Counted from the first letter of the stretch, positions 44,063 through 52,680 are shown. The stretch: 64,000 nucleotides of DNA from CAYZNE01 sp964461035 (GCA_964461035.1 CAYWRI010000001.1:62001-126000), one strand, 5' to 3'. The notes: a model not told the origin generated them from the letters alone. Numbers and translations are program-made.

Positions 44063-45487
44063 ATGGCAAACAATAAAAAATTAGAAGAACAATTAACGGA
44101 CGAAATATACACTGTGATTAGAAACCCTCATGTTAATGCTCGTAGAACAATAGCAAAAGATGAACTGATTAAAAAAGAAATAACTAATGCAAAGAAAAAA
44201 TATCATAACTTTGTAAATAATCAAGATGAAAATAAATCACAATCTCTTGCTGTGAAAGTATTAAAACAAGAACATAAGTTATTGAAACAATGTTCATCAT
44301 TACAATACGAAGACATGCTAAGTTCATATTTAAGAGTATTTGATGTGATTGATGAAGTAGACTTAGATCAAATACCCGAATTCATAGATAATGTGAGCGA
44401 ATTTATTAACGTCGTAAGATATTTTGATACAAAAAGATTACTAAGAGATATTCCAAAATTAAGTCAAATTGACACAGTGCACGACAGTATAAATTTATTA
44501 GATCAAGTAGGTAAGATATTAATAAGTAAGGATAAGCTATCTGAAGGATTAGGTTATTTAAATAGAGCTATAGAGATTTCACCTGGCGAAGAATTAAATC
44601 GTACAACAAATTATTATCTAAGCATGATAGAAGTTTATATGACTCTTAATGACATTATAGAGAAAGACTCAGTAAAGTATGAAACAGGATCAGATTTTGT
44701 ATCAAGACTACCAACCTTGATAGAATCCAGCAAATCCCATTCGGGGTCCTCCGCAATGCTTGCAGACTTATATGCATTTGTGGGAAATTTTGAAAAAGCT
44801 AAAGAGAGTATAACAGACAAAGGGAAAGTAAGAGAAAAAATGTTAGCACATTTAGATTTATTAAACAACAATCCAAACAAAGCCATAAATTTCTATACAA
44901 AAATGTTAGAAGAAGGAACTTATCCTGAAGGTAAAGAAATATTTAAATTAAACTTGGCAATAGCGCAATATGTTGCAGGAGAGCACGAAGGTATAAGACA
45001 ATTCATTGACAAGCCCCTACCTAACAAAGAAGATTTAATTAAAGTAAACTATTTGATCGGAGAATTACTTGTAGAAGAAAACAATATCAAAGAAGCTAAA
45101 AAATACTTTCACAAAGCAACCAAAGAATTTTTATCTATAAATCCAAAAAGAAACGCATTTGATTTAATATTTGATACATGGAATCAAAGAACAAAATTTG
45201 CATTAATGGCTGAAGAAAAATTGAACAAATTTACAAGGGAAAATGCCCACTCGGTTCAAACAAGAATAGATGAAAATAAATTAATGCCAAAATCACGAAT
45301 AGATGAAGTTGTTAGTGGAAAAGCAAATTACGGTTTATTCAAAATAAGACAATGTAACATATATTTAGTTCCTACACAAGAAAAACTCAGAGAAGATGTA
45401 ACAGATATAGATTCACAAAATCCTGTGGACGTTGCTGTTTTTCAGAGAGGGTTTCCTGGAGGAATGCATGCAGGGTTATATGCTGCA
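44063..45487 (+). CDS. TPR-repeat protein, C-terminus lost in gap
   Basis: 475 residues are visible before the N-gap. A helical N-terminus is followed by tetratricopeptide-like repeats, for example DKLSEGLGYLNRAIEISPGEE, MLADLYAFVGNFEKAKESI and LIGELLVEENNIKEAKKYFHKA. It should be a protein-interaction scaffold in the cytoplasm. The region after the TPRs (EKLNKFTRENAHSVQTRIDE, LMPKSRIDEVVSGK) recurs in degraded form just after the gap. Confidence 0.72.
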
Positions 45488-45587
45488 NNNNNNNNNNNNN
45501 NNNNNNNNNNNNNNNNNNNNNNNNNNNNNNNNNNNNNNNNNNNNNNNNNNNNNNNNNNNNNNNNNNNNNNNNNNNNNNNNNNNNNNN
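45488..45587. other. Assembly gap (100 N)
   Basis: Exactly 100 N of placeholder. Because related sequence lies on both sides, the gap may reflect a tandem repeat that the assembler could not resolve. Confidence 0.99.
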
Positions 45588-45709
45588 GTGAAACACTAAA
45601 CAACCTCACAGAGAAAAAGAATCAAAAGGTTCAATCTAGTAATAGAACAATATAAACTAATGCCACAATCAAGGATTGAAGCAATTGTTAATGGAGAAAT
45701 ATGAAATGG
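45588..45709 (+). pseudogene. Degraded second copy of the TPR-gene C-terminal region
   Basis: In one frame ETLNNLTEKKNQKVQSS aligns with EKLNKFTRENAHSVQTR of the gene left of the gap. A one-base shift then gives IEQYKLMPQSRIEAIVNGEI, aligned with IDENKLMPKSRIDEVVSGKA, and a TGA follows. The frameshift and stop mark it as a broken tandem paralogue. Confidence 0.6.
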
Positions 45710-46005
45710 GTGAAGATAGTACACTAAATAAAATAGTTGATTTTTTTATACCTTTTAAGACAGTGGATCAGTATGGATTTACTTATACTGGTTTCAAACA
45801 AGCATATGATACAATAATGATGACATTAGTTGGGATTGCTTTAATAACATATTGTGATAATGCAGTTAAGGGTAAAGACTGGAGTTTCACACATTATCGT
45901 AACTCAGTCAAAAATGTAGCTGAAAGATCAATTGATAAGTTTAAAACTTTTGAACTACCTCTTAAAGAAGACATTACTACTAAAAACTATAATCAAAATA
46001 ATTAA
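45691..46005 (+). CDS. Small membrane-associated hypothetical protein
   Basis: About 104 residues with one hydrophobic segment (TIMMTLVGIALITYCDNA). A TTG at 45676 could also be used, but ATG 45691 (or 45706) is more likely. Its first codons overlap the degraded TPR copy. No family recognised. Confidence 0.5.
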   Translation: MEKYEMGEDSTLNKIVDFFIPFKTVDQYGFTYTGFKQAYDTIMMTLVGIALITYCDNAVKGKDWSFTHYRNSVKNVAERSIDKFKTFELPLKEDITTKNYNQNN

Positions 46006-46122
46006 ACTATTCATTCTAACAAGTTATTTAGGTTAGCATAAACTTCTTTTTCTTTAGATTTAAGAAAGAAAAACATCTGCCTTCTCGAATTTGAATAAAT
46101 AAAGAGTCAAACCAATACAAAA

Positions 46123-46132
46123 TTTTTATAAA
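46123..46132 (+). promoter_or_regulatory. TATA-like box of tRNA-Trp gene
   Basis: TTTTTATAAA centred 30 bases before the mature tRNA 5' end. Confidence 0.5.
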
Positions 46133-46157
46133 TGAGCCCACATCACTAAACGTTGTT

Positions 46158-46320
46158 GGGGCTGTAGTATAAATTATTTACAGAAATATAAATAAGTACA
46201 GCCAGGCTAGAATAGGTGGCTCCAGAAATGGAGCGATGAGCTTTATGCAATGATTAACCATACCTAAGGTATCGTTGGAGATACCACCGGATCTGGGTTC
46301 GAATCCCAGCAGCCCCACCA
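46158..46320 (+). tRNA. tRNA-Trp (CCA) with two predicted introns, CCA encoded
   Basis: Acceptor GGGGCTG (46158-46164) pairs with CAGCCCC (46310-46316), discriminator A 46317, CCA 46318-46320. Anticodon stem GGTGG (46215-46219)/CCACC (46284-46288), loop CTCCAGA with anticodon CCA, T-stem CTGGG/CCCAG. Intron 2 (46226-46282, 57 nt) is at canonical 37/38: CTCC pairs with GGAG, flanked by bulges AGA and ATA. Intron 1 (46173-46201, 29 nt) lies in the D-loop: GTAT pairs with GTAC next to bulges AAA and AGC, with a seven-pair TTATTTA/TAAATAA hairpin. Splicing gives a 74-nt tRNA with A15 able to pair with U48. Confidence 0.88.
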
Positions 46321-46351
46321 TTATTTTTAAATATATTAAGAAGGTGTAATA

Positions 46352-46918
46352 ATGGATAATGTAAACAATTCTAATATGGAAGTAAAACCAGAATTAAATT
46401 CAACAGGAAAAGAAAATAAGTCTATTGAAACAAAAGAAAAATATATTCGACCTACATGGGATGAATATTTTATAGAAGTTATGAAAGCTGTTGCTAAAAG
46501 AGCTACTTGTGACAGAGGTAGAAGTGGTTGTGTTATTGCAAGAGATAAACAGCTTCTTGCTACAGGATATGTTGGTTCAGCAAAAGGTCTTCCTCATTGT
46601 GATGACGTTGGGCATTTAATGAAAAAAGTCATACACGACGATGATTCTGTAACCCAACATTGTGTAAGAACTATTCATGCTGAACAAAATGCAATTTGTC
46701 AAGCAGCAAAATTAGGTGTTTCTATTAATGGTGCAACACTTTACTGTAGTATGACTCCTTGTAGAATTTGCGCAATGATGATAATAAACTGTGGAATAAA
46801 AAGAGTTGTTTGTTTAAAAAAATATCATACGGGTGAAGAATCCGAAGAAATGTTTAAGCAAGCAGGGGTTGAATTAGAGATATTAAGCGAAGAAACTCAA
46901 AAATATGACAATATGTAG
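46352..46918 (+). CDS. dCMP deaminase family protein
   Basis: A 188-residue cytidine/deoxycytidylate deaminase. The zinc site is intact: HAEQN near residue 109 (His ligand and catalytic Glu) and MTPCRICAMMI near residue 131 (two Cys ligands). It would convert dCMP to dUMP for thymidylate synthesis; related competence-type enzymes (ComEB) share the sequence. The first 30 residues are a charged extension. AAGGTG precedes the ATG, 31 bases after tRNA-Trp. Confidence 0.88.
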   Translation: MDNVNNSNMEVKPELNSTGKENKSIETKEKYIRPTWDEYFIEVMKAVAKRATCDRGRSGCVIARDKQLLATGYVGSAKGLPHCDDVGHLMKKVIHDDDSVTQHCVRTIHAEQNAICQAAKLGVSINGATLYCSMTPCRICAMMIINCGIKRVVCLKKYHTGEESEEMFKQAGVELEILSEETQKYDNM

Positions 46919-46936
46919 TTATGTTTTTAACCAATA

Positions 46937-47575
46937 TTATAATCGAATTATTCTACCCTTTGGGCCTGGATTAATAAATAAAACATCATTTTTTGTTTCT
47001 TTTTTGTAATTTGTTTCATGTATGTGGCCTGAAACAACAACATCCGGAGTTATTTCTTTAACTAATCTCATTTTTGTTTTTGAACCAACATGAGTTTTAA
47101 GTTCAAAAATATTGTCTGTTATTACACCATAGGGTGGTTGGTGATAAACAATTATTGCTTTAGAATTTTCTATTTTCTTTTGATATTTTAAAAACTTCTT
47201 TTTTAATTTTGGAATTTTCCTTTCAAGAAGTGGTTCATTAAAAGAAAATCCTCCACCACCATAACCATAAACAATTATGTTATTGAAAACAAAGAATTTA
47301 TCGTGAATAAAAACTATGTTTTTTGAATGTTTACTCGCATGTTTTACTCGTTTTAAAGATTCATGATTTCCGTGAAGTATTAGTATTTTTTTATTTAAAC
47401 TATCTAATTTGGCAAATATTTTATCAAAATTTCTTTCAAATGTTGTAAAGTCACCAACACACACAATAATATCAACAGATTTTGACTTTTTTGTTATTTC
47501 TTTTATTGCTGTTGCAGAGCCATGAATATCTCCTACAAGTAATATTTTGCTTAATTTAGTTTGTTTAGTTGCCAT
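46937..47575 (-). CDS. Calcineurin-like metallophosphoesterase
   Basis: A 212-residue enzyme with all phosphoesterase blocks in order: GDIHG, GDFTTF, GNHES, a late His (YHQPPYG) and GHIHE. These bind two metal ions. Small archaeal enzymes of this size are phosphodiesterases of unknown natural substrate (YfcE/MJ0936-like). It converges with the dCMP deaminase gene. Confidence 0.87.
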   Translation of the reverse strand: MATKQTKLSKILLVGDIHGSATAIKEITKKSKSVDIIVCVGDFTTFERNFDKIFAKLDSLNKKILILHGNHESLKRVKHASKHSKNIVFIHDKFFVFNNIIVYGYGGGGFSFNEPLLERKIPKLKKKFLKYQKKIENSKAIIVYHQPPYGVITDNIFELKTHVGSKTKMRLVKEITPDVVVSGHIHETNYKKETKNDVLFINPGPKGRIIRL

Positions 47576-47605
47576 TTTAAATTTTATTAAATATTTTTTA
47601 TTCTC

Positions 47606-47652
47606 AAAAAAGCCAATATTATAACCTTTAGGTTGTAGTTGTAGGCTTTTTT
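47606..47652. repeat. Long hairpin element, copy 2
   Basis: AAAAAAGCC (47606-47614) pairs with GGCTTTTTT (47644-47652), enclosing TATAACC-TTTA-GGTTGTA. Read on the minus strand it aligns with copy 1 at 6078-6127 (shared AACCTAAA and ATATTGGCTTTTTTGAG-type ends). It lies downstream of the ABC exporter operon and could be its terminator. Confidence 0.55.
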
Positions 47653-47656
47653 GGAC

Positions 47657-47704
47657 GACATCTTTTTTGTTGGATACCCCTACCTTTAGGTTGGGGAGGA
47701 TGTC
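47657..47704 (-). terminator. Nested GC-rich hairpin after ABC exporter operon
   Basis: GACATC (47657-47662) pairs with GATGTC (47699-47704); inside, CCCC/GGGG and ACC/GGT enclose TTTA. With the adjacent hairpin copy 2 it forms a strong 3' structure directly after the permease stop at 47709. Confidence 0.5.
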
Positions 47705-47708
47705 ATTT

Positions 47709-49457
47709 TTATAGTTTCTTCAATTTCTTTATTAGTAATGCAATTCCCGCAAAAACAATGAACCAAACTATTAAATTTTGTATTTCTATATTCACAACAC
47801 TAAAACTTTGTGAATAAAATACGACTTTATTAAATGCATTAAGGACAAGATTTCCTGGAAAATATTTTGCTATAGCATTTGCCCAGGGACTCATTCTTTC
47901 TATAGGTAACAAAAACCCTGAAAAAAATATTAAAAAAACTAAAATAAAAGTTATAACTAGTAAAGTTATAGATTGTTTTTTTATGAGATACGCAAAAGCC
48001 ATTCCAAAAAAAATATAGATACTTGTTAATAAAAACATAAGCATTATGATGAAACCCAAATTTGAAAATATGCTTAGTTGAAAAAGAGATTGCCCTAATA
48101 AAAGAACTAACAATAATGGAATAAACATAATTATGTGTGCGGATAAAAAAGTAGAAATGAAACTTGGAAAAAATATATTTTTTACTAATTTAAGTCTAGT
48201 ATTTGCAGTTGAATTAATTTGCCTTAAACAAATAAAACTTGATACAAGCAATGAAAGAAAAAGACTTATTAAAAATAAAACTGTTGGAAACAAAGTTTGA
48301 AGACTTATGAGATTAAGACCTTTAATTGCATCATCAATTGCATTTTCAGAAGAATTAGGTGATTCAAAAGGATTTGATTTTTTTAAACTGGGAACATAAA
48401 CAGGAATATTACTTATTATGACTGGATTAACAAGAAGATCAGGATTAAGGCCTCTTATATCATTGAATTCATCCTCTACCTGATTTATTTCATTATTAAC
48501 TTCATTGACTCTTAATTGATAGTTGTAAAGTTCATCTTTTGTATCTTCAAGATCTTCTACACCATCTTGAATTTCATCTGCATAATCTCTGCCCATATCA
48601 CTTGCTTGTTGATATTCACTTAATCTATTATCTATTGTGTCAAGATAATTATCTGCTTGAGTATTATAAGATTCAAGACTTGAGCTCAAGTAAGATATTT
48701 GATTTCTAAGATAATATAAATTTGTGGCAGAATATCCACTCACATTAGTTATAGAGTTAGCATAATTAGTTATAAGATCTAATTTAGTTCTAGCACTATT
48801 ATAAAAATTATCTTTATTATTTTCAGCATTCCACTTAGCAGATCTTGCACCACCGATGTCATTATCCATTGATGTGAGTGTTGAAACCAAATCTTGTCTT
48901 GCATCAGCAAGAGAATCTTGAGTAACACCTATTTTGGTTTTATACGTTCCAAGTTCTTGATTTACATTTATTAGATTAACTTTAAAATCGCTTAATTTTT
49001 CCATATTTGTATTAAATTTATCTAAAAAATCAGAAGCCATTTCTTTAGATTTTTCTTTTTGAATATAATCTACTGTATCTTTTATTCTTCCAATTATTTC
49101 CCAGATTACGTATTCACGGGTATTATCAAAATAGACATCAAGTTGCACTGCTGAGTGTAATTGAATATCAATACAAGTGTATTGTCTATATTGTTTAAGT
49201 TCAGATAAACAACTATCTAAATTTCCATAATAAGTTATATCCATAAATGAAGAAAACGCATCATTAAATTCTGCTAAATTAACTTCATAAGAATTACTGA
49301 TAATTCCAACAGGAATTATATTCATTCCATCAGTATTAAATGATAAAAATATTAAACAGATAAGCACAAGAGGAAATACGATTAGTATTATTATTGACTT
49401 TTTATTTCTAATAAATTCCTTAATATTTGCAACCACGAGCGGTATTGTCTTCATCAT
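47709..49457 (-). CDS. ABC-2 type permease with large coiled-coil ectodomain
   Basis: A 582-residue membrane subunit. One helix at residues 20-40 is followed by about 320 residues predicted outside the membrane, including a long coiled coil (about 140-330), and then five or six helices (about 375-580) of the ABC-2 transporter core. This resembles YhgE/Pip-like exporters with an elongated ectodomain. The ATPase gene precedes it by 33 bases on the same strand, so they form one exporter. The substrate is unknown; export of lipid, polysaccharide or drug are all possible. Confidence 0.82.
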   Translation of the reverse strand: MMKTIPLVVANIKEFIRNKKSIIILIVFPLVLICLIFLSFNTDGMNIIPVGIISNSYEVNLAEFNDAFSSFMDITYYGNLDSCLSELKQYRQYTCIDIQLHSAVQLDVYFDNTREYVIWEIIGRIKDTVDYIQKEKSKEMASDFLDKFNTNMEKLSDFKVNLINVNQELGTYKTKIGVTQDSLADARQDLVSTLTSMDNDIGGARSAKWNAENNKDNFYNSARTKLDLITNYANSITNVSGYSATNLYYLRNQISYLSSSLESYNTQADNYLDTIDNRLSEYQQASDMGRDYADEIQDGVEDLEDTKDELYNYQLRVNEVNNEINQVEDEFNDIRGLNPDLLVNPVIISNIPVYVPSLKKSNPFESPNSSENAIDDAIKGLNLISLQTLFPTVLFLISLFLSLLVSSFICLRQINSTANTRLKLVKNIFFPSFISTFLSAHIIMFIPLLLVLLLGQSLFQLSIFSNLGFIIMLMFLLTSIYIFFGMAFAYLIKKQSITLLVITFILVFLIFFSGFLLPIERMSPWANAIAKYFPGNLVLNAFNKVVFYSQSFSVVNIEIQNLIVWFIVFAGIALLIKKLKKL

Positions 49458-49490
49458 TTTATTTTAAATATTATTTATGTCTGCAAAGTA

Positions 49491-50219
49491 TCATATTTGT
49501 ATCTTATCTGCAAAAACATTTTCTAAAAATTGACATAGAGTTTTTTGTTTTAATTTATTTATCAAGGTATTTACTTCTGAATTATCATAAAATATTCCAT
49601 TTTCAATCAGACCTATTTTATTGCAATACTTCTGAATATCCTGTATCATGTGACTTGATATTATTATTATTTTTCCTTGCTTTGATAAATCTTTAACAAG
49701 TTTCCATATAAACGATTGCAAAGATATATCAAGACCATTAAATGGTTCATCAAGAATTATTATTGAAGGTTCGTGAATTAATGTTATTGCTAAATCTGCT
49801 CTTTTTCTCATTCCACCTGAAAAATCCATTATTTTTTTATTTTCATGACCTGTAAGGCCGAGTCGCTTTAATAGTTCAACTGTTCTTTTTTCTATTTGTT
49901 CTTTTTTAACACCATTTAATCGTCCAAAAGTAAACAAATTTTCCTTTAAAGTTAAATATGGAAATAAAGAATTATCTTGAGGAGAATATCCTATCATTAA
50001 TTTAATTTCTACAGGATTATTGTTTTTTATTAATTCAATATTACCTGAATCATAGGTTTTAAAACCTAAAAGTGTTTTCATAATCGTTGATTTTCCTGAA
50101 CCCGATCTACCTACAAAACCCATTATATCTCCAGAACAAAGATTAAAGTTTATATTAGAAACAGAAAACTTTTTGTAAGATGTTGTAATATTTGAAGCAG
50201 ATAGGCAAACTTTTTCCAT
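49491..50219 (-). CDS. ABC transporter ATP-binding protein
   Basis: A 242-residue ATPase with Walker A GRSGSGKST, Q-loop SPQDNSLF, signature FSGGMRKR, Walker B IIILDEP and switch His in ISSH. It powers the ABC-2 permease encoded immediately downstream. The ATG is about 27 bases from a palindromic TATA-like box shared with the divergent SprT-like gene, so the mRNA is probably leaderless. Confidence 0.92.
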   Translation of the reverse strand: MEKVCLSASNITTSYKKFSVSNINFNLCSGDIMGFVGRSGSGKSTIMKTLLGFKTYDSGNIELIKNNNPVEIKLMIGYSPQDNSLFPYLTLKENLFTFGRLNGVKKEQIEKRTVELLKRLGLTGHENKKIMDFSGGMRKRADLAITLIHEPSIIILDEPFNGLDISLQSFIWKLVKDLSKQGKIIIISSHMIQDIQKYCNKIGLIENGIFYDNSEVNTLINKLKQKTLCQFLENVFADKIQI

Positions 50220-50240
50220 AATACCTGCAAAAACAAGAAT

Positions 50241-50252
50241 ATATTTAAATAT
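50241..50252. promoter_or_regulatory. Palindromic TATA box shared by divergent genes
   Basis: ATATTTAAATAT is a perfect palindrome centred at 50246.5. The ABC ATPase ATG (minus strand, 50219) is about 27 bases to the left and the SprT-like ATG (plus strand, 50279) about 32 to the right. Both distances suit archaeal TATA-to-start spacing, so one box may drive both genes. Confidence 0.5.
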
Positions 50253-50278
50253 TTATTGTAGATTTTAGTTGTGACATA

Positions 50279-50938
50279 ATGAATACTGAAGAAATAATGC
50301 AAAGAGCTCTTGAGCTTTTTCCTGAAAAAAAAGAAAATAGAGAGATTATAATAAAATTTTCAAGAGCTTTCAAAGGTTATAATGCTAACTGTGTGTATAC
50401 GCTTTGGAAAATCGAATTCAGATTAAGTTTACTTTGGAAAGAGGTCAACGAAGAGATATTTATTGGGCTTATTCAAGAACTATTTAGTAAGATTTACAAA
50501 AAAAGAGTTAGTTCTTATAATATTGAGATGTATAATAAATTTATAAAAAAATCTGCAGCATACACAAAACCAAAAAATATAAATTCAGAATTAAGAGAAA
50601 GTTTTGATAGAGTTAATGAATCTTATTTTGATAATCTCATGGACTATCCTAATCTTACTTGGGGACAATATGCTCTTTCAAAATTAGGTAGTTATGACTT
50701 TATGTCAAACACAATAAGTATTAGTACTGTTTTACGAGAAGATGCTGAGTTATTAGATTATGTGATGTATCATGAAATGCTCCATAAAAAATTGCAATAT
50801 GATAATAAAAAAAGAATAAAGAGATATCATACAAAAGAATTTAAAAAAAAGGAAAGCGAGTTTAAGACGCCCAATATTGAAAAAAAATTAGAACAATTCT
50901 TAAAAAAGAAAAGAATCAAAAAATTATTTAGATTTTGA
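50279..50938 (+). CDS. SprT-like zinc metallopeptidase-fold protein
   Basis: A 219-residue protein whose C-terminal half shows the SprT pattern: HEMLH at 165-169, a third His in YHTKEF about 15 residues later, and the preceding beta strand block (GSYDFMSNTISISTVL). SprT/Spartan relatives cleave DNA-protein crosslinks, but small archaeal members are uncharacterised. The N-terminal 90 residues are helical and basic. Confidence 0.75.
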   Translation: MNTEEIMQRALELFPEKKENREIIIKFSRAFKGYNANCVYTLWKIEFRLSLLWKEVNEEIFIGLIQELFSKIYKKRVSSYNIEMYNKFIKKSAAYTKPKNINSELRESFDRVNESYFDNLMDYPNLTWGQYALSKLGSYDFMSNTISISTVLREDAELLDYVMYHEMLHKKLQYDNKKRIKRYHTKEFKKKESEFKTPNIEKKLEQFLKKKRIKKLFRF

Positions 50939-50945
50939 AGATAAA

Positions 50946-51542
50946 TTAAATCCATCTAGCTAATAGCTCTCTTTTTTCAGGAGAAATATTTATTTTTACT
51001 TTAACAGAATTATTTGAGAATTCAGAATGATATGAAATTGAGTTTTTTTTCAAAAGAATTTCTAATTCAGAGTATTTATCTAGTGTAGTATTTATTTGAA
51101 TTATTTCACAGACTTCTTCGTTAATAATTTTTACTTCTTGTAATAATAATTCTCCTGCTGAAGAATAAGCATTCATAAGACCCGACATTCCTAATTTTAT
51201 TCCACCGAAAACCCTTGCAACAATAATTAAAATATTTGTAAGATTATTGTTGTTTATTATTCTTAATAAAGGATATCCTGCAGTTTTTGATGGTTCTCCA
51301 TCATCACTATATCTCTCTTCATTATTTAATGTACTAGCACAATTAGAGCTATCAACTTTATTAAAAGAACTTATTTTATAGGCATATGCAATATGTTTAG
51401 CTTGTTTATGTTTCTTTTTTATCTCTAGTAAAATATTTTTTATTTGATTTTTATTGGATATTGGATAAATATAACTATAAAAAACAGATTTTTTAACTAT
51501 CAACTTAGCTGAGCCTTGTTTTTTAATTGTTTTGATAAACAT
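50946..51542 (-). CDS. YigZ/IMPACT (UPF0029) family protein
   Basis: A 198-residue protein of the IMPACT/YigZ family. The signature RYSDDGEPSKTAGYPLL and the following VARVFGGIKLGMSGL block are characteristic. Relatives bind RNA or ribosome-associated partners. Biochemical role in archaea is unknown. It converges with the SprT-like gene, leaving seven bases. Confidence 0.87.
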   Translation of the reverse strand: MFIKTIKKQGSAKLIVKKSVFYSYIYPISNKNQIKNILLEIKKKHKQAKHIAYAYKISSFNKVDSSNCASTLNNEERYSDDGEPSKTAGYPLLRIINNNNLTNILIIVARVFGGIKLGMSGLMNAYSSAGELLLQEVKIINEEVCEIIQINTTLDKYSELEILLKKNSISYHSEFSNNSVKVKINISPEKRELLARWI

Positions 51543-51610
51543 ATCTTTATGAAATATCTAATCTTTAAATGTGTTGTTGAAAATAAGATAATTCTTACGA
51601 CATCAACAAT

Positions 51611-51619
51611 ATTTATAAA
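51611..51619 (+). promoter_or_regulatory. TATA-like box of tRNA-Ser gene
   Basis: TTTATAAAG centred about 29 bases before the tRNA 5' end. Confidence 0.5.
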
Positions 51620-51643
51620 GTATGTATTAATTCTTTAATAAGT

Positions 51644-51738
51644 GCCAAGGTGCGACAATCTGGTAATCGGCAAGACTGGAAATCTTACTAGTTATCTTGT
51701 AGCTTCGGCTATTCCCAGTTCGAATCTGGGCCTTGGCG
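51644..51738 (+). tRNA. tRNA-Ser (GGA) with a 12-nt intron
   Basis: Acceptor GCCAAGG pairs with CCTTGGC, discriminator G 51738. The anticodon stem CAAGA (51671-51675) pairs with TCTTG (51695-51699) only if 51682-51693 is removed. CTGG pairs with CTAG as a four-pair central helix with bulges AAA and TTA, a minimal bulge-helix-bulge with a five-base loop. The mature loop CTGGAAA gives anticodon GGA. The variable arm is TAGC-TTCG-GCTA; T-stem CCCAG/CTGGG. CCA not encoded; T-run follows. Confidence 0.9.
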
Positions 51739-51746
51739 TTTTTATT
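51723..51746 (+). repeat. tRNA-Ser 3' end, left copy of a direct repeat
   Basis: AATCTGGGCCTTGGCGTTTT and the next four bases recur at 51876-51899 with one mismatch. Duplication of a tRNA 3' end is the usual footprint of an integrase-type attachment site. Confidence 0.6.
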
Positions 51747-52031
51747 TTGTGAAGTATCATTTTATCTGCTTGAGCTTTAGTGAAACAGATGTTTTTCATC
51801 AATGTAATGAAAACCGAAAGTTTTCAGTATGCCAAAAATTTATTTTTGAGCACTTTTGCAAAGGTTTGGTATGTAAATCAGGGCCTTGGCGTTTTTATTC
51901 TTAAATTAACCAAAAGTTTTATAAAACACTATTCAATAATGGTAAAAGTGGAGAAACAATATATGTTTTTTGTATATTTTATCCGTACATCATTTAAGTT
52001 AAATACATAATAATTTTATAGGGGTTTTAAC
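51739..52031. other. Gene-poor stretch between tRNA-Ser and membrane protein
   Basis: No convincing gene. It contains the second copy of the tRNA 3' end and the hairpin-forming GAAAACCGAAAGTTTTC (51809-51825, GAAAAC against GTTTTC). It may be the scar of an excised or decayed element. Confidence 0.45.
51876..51899 (+). repeat. tRNA-Ser 3' end, right copy of a direct repeat
   Basis: AATCAGGGCCTTGGCGTTTT plus four bases, 153 bases downstream of the copy inside the tRNA. No T-arm or anticodon accompanies it, so it is not a tRNA half with folding capacity. Confidence 0.6.
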
Positions 52032-52664
52032 ATGTTAAACTATGACGTCGCATTTATAATAAATTTTGTTATTAGTATATTGGCAGCATTATTAAGTTTA
52101 AGTATTGCATATTATAGTTATTCTGCACACAAACTTGTAAAATCTTATAGATTTGGATATTTCTCTCTGGCATTCTTATCATTATTTACAACATTTTCAT
52201 TAAAATCATTTTCAATGTTCGTGCATGCTATGCGTGCATCTACAATTGTAGGAACACTAACTTTTCACACATTTAATGCGGCAATAATACTTTCTAGATT
52301 TTTTATGTTATTAGGAATTGTACTATTATACTTTGCTACAAGAAAAGATGTTAAAGGTTCAAACGCAAATATTCTGACCTATATTTTTATGTTAATAATT
52401 ATTTTAAGTTTGAATTCAGGACCAGTTTATGCTATTACTTCAATTGTTCTTTTAATATTCATAGTTATTCATTATTGTAATAAGTTATTAAGAGGTTATA
52501 CTCAGAGTTTATTATTAATTCATCTTTCAATGGTTTTATTTCTAGTTGCTCAGTTAATGCATTTATTTGTAGCTACTGAAATACTACCTTTAATACAATC
52601 TTCAGTATTTTTAATTGCTTTAATTATAATGGCTTTGACTGTTATTCGTTCATATAATTGTTAA
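52032..52664 (+). CDS. Polytopic membrane protein, unknown
   Basis: A 210-residue protein with about seven membrane helices and very few charged residues. There is no transporter or enzyme signature. It is followed after 16 bases by a winged-helix gene, so it may be a membrane sensor paired with that regulator; archaeal pairs of this kind are frequent. The pairing is inference. Confidence 0.65.
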   Translation: MLNYDVAFIINFVISILAALLSLSIAYYSYSAHKLVKSYRFGYFSLAFLSLFTTFSLKSFSMFVHAMRASTIVGTLTFHTFNAAIILSRFFMLLGIVLLYFATRKDVKGSNANILTYIFMLIIILSLNSGPVYAITSIVLLIFIVIHYCNKLLRGYTQSLLLIHLSMVLFLVAQLMHLFVATEILPLIQSSVFLIALIIMALTVIRSYNC

Positions 52665-52680
52665 GATATATATATATAAA

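Noticed and set aside
46226..46282. tRNA-Trp canonical intron as a box C/D guide RNA
   Set aside because: GCGATGA resembles a C box, but no CTGA D box or guide complementarity was found, so the claim is not supported.
51780..52010. 76-residue open frame after tRNA-Ser
   Set aside because: It begins at GTG, runs through the duplicated tRNA 3' end and has no protein-like pattern or ribosome binding site.
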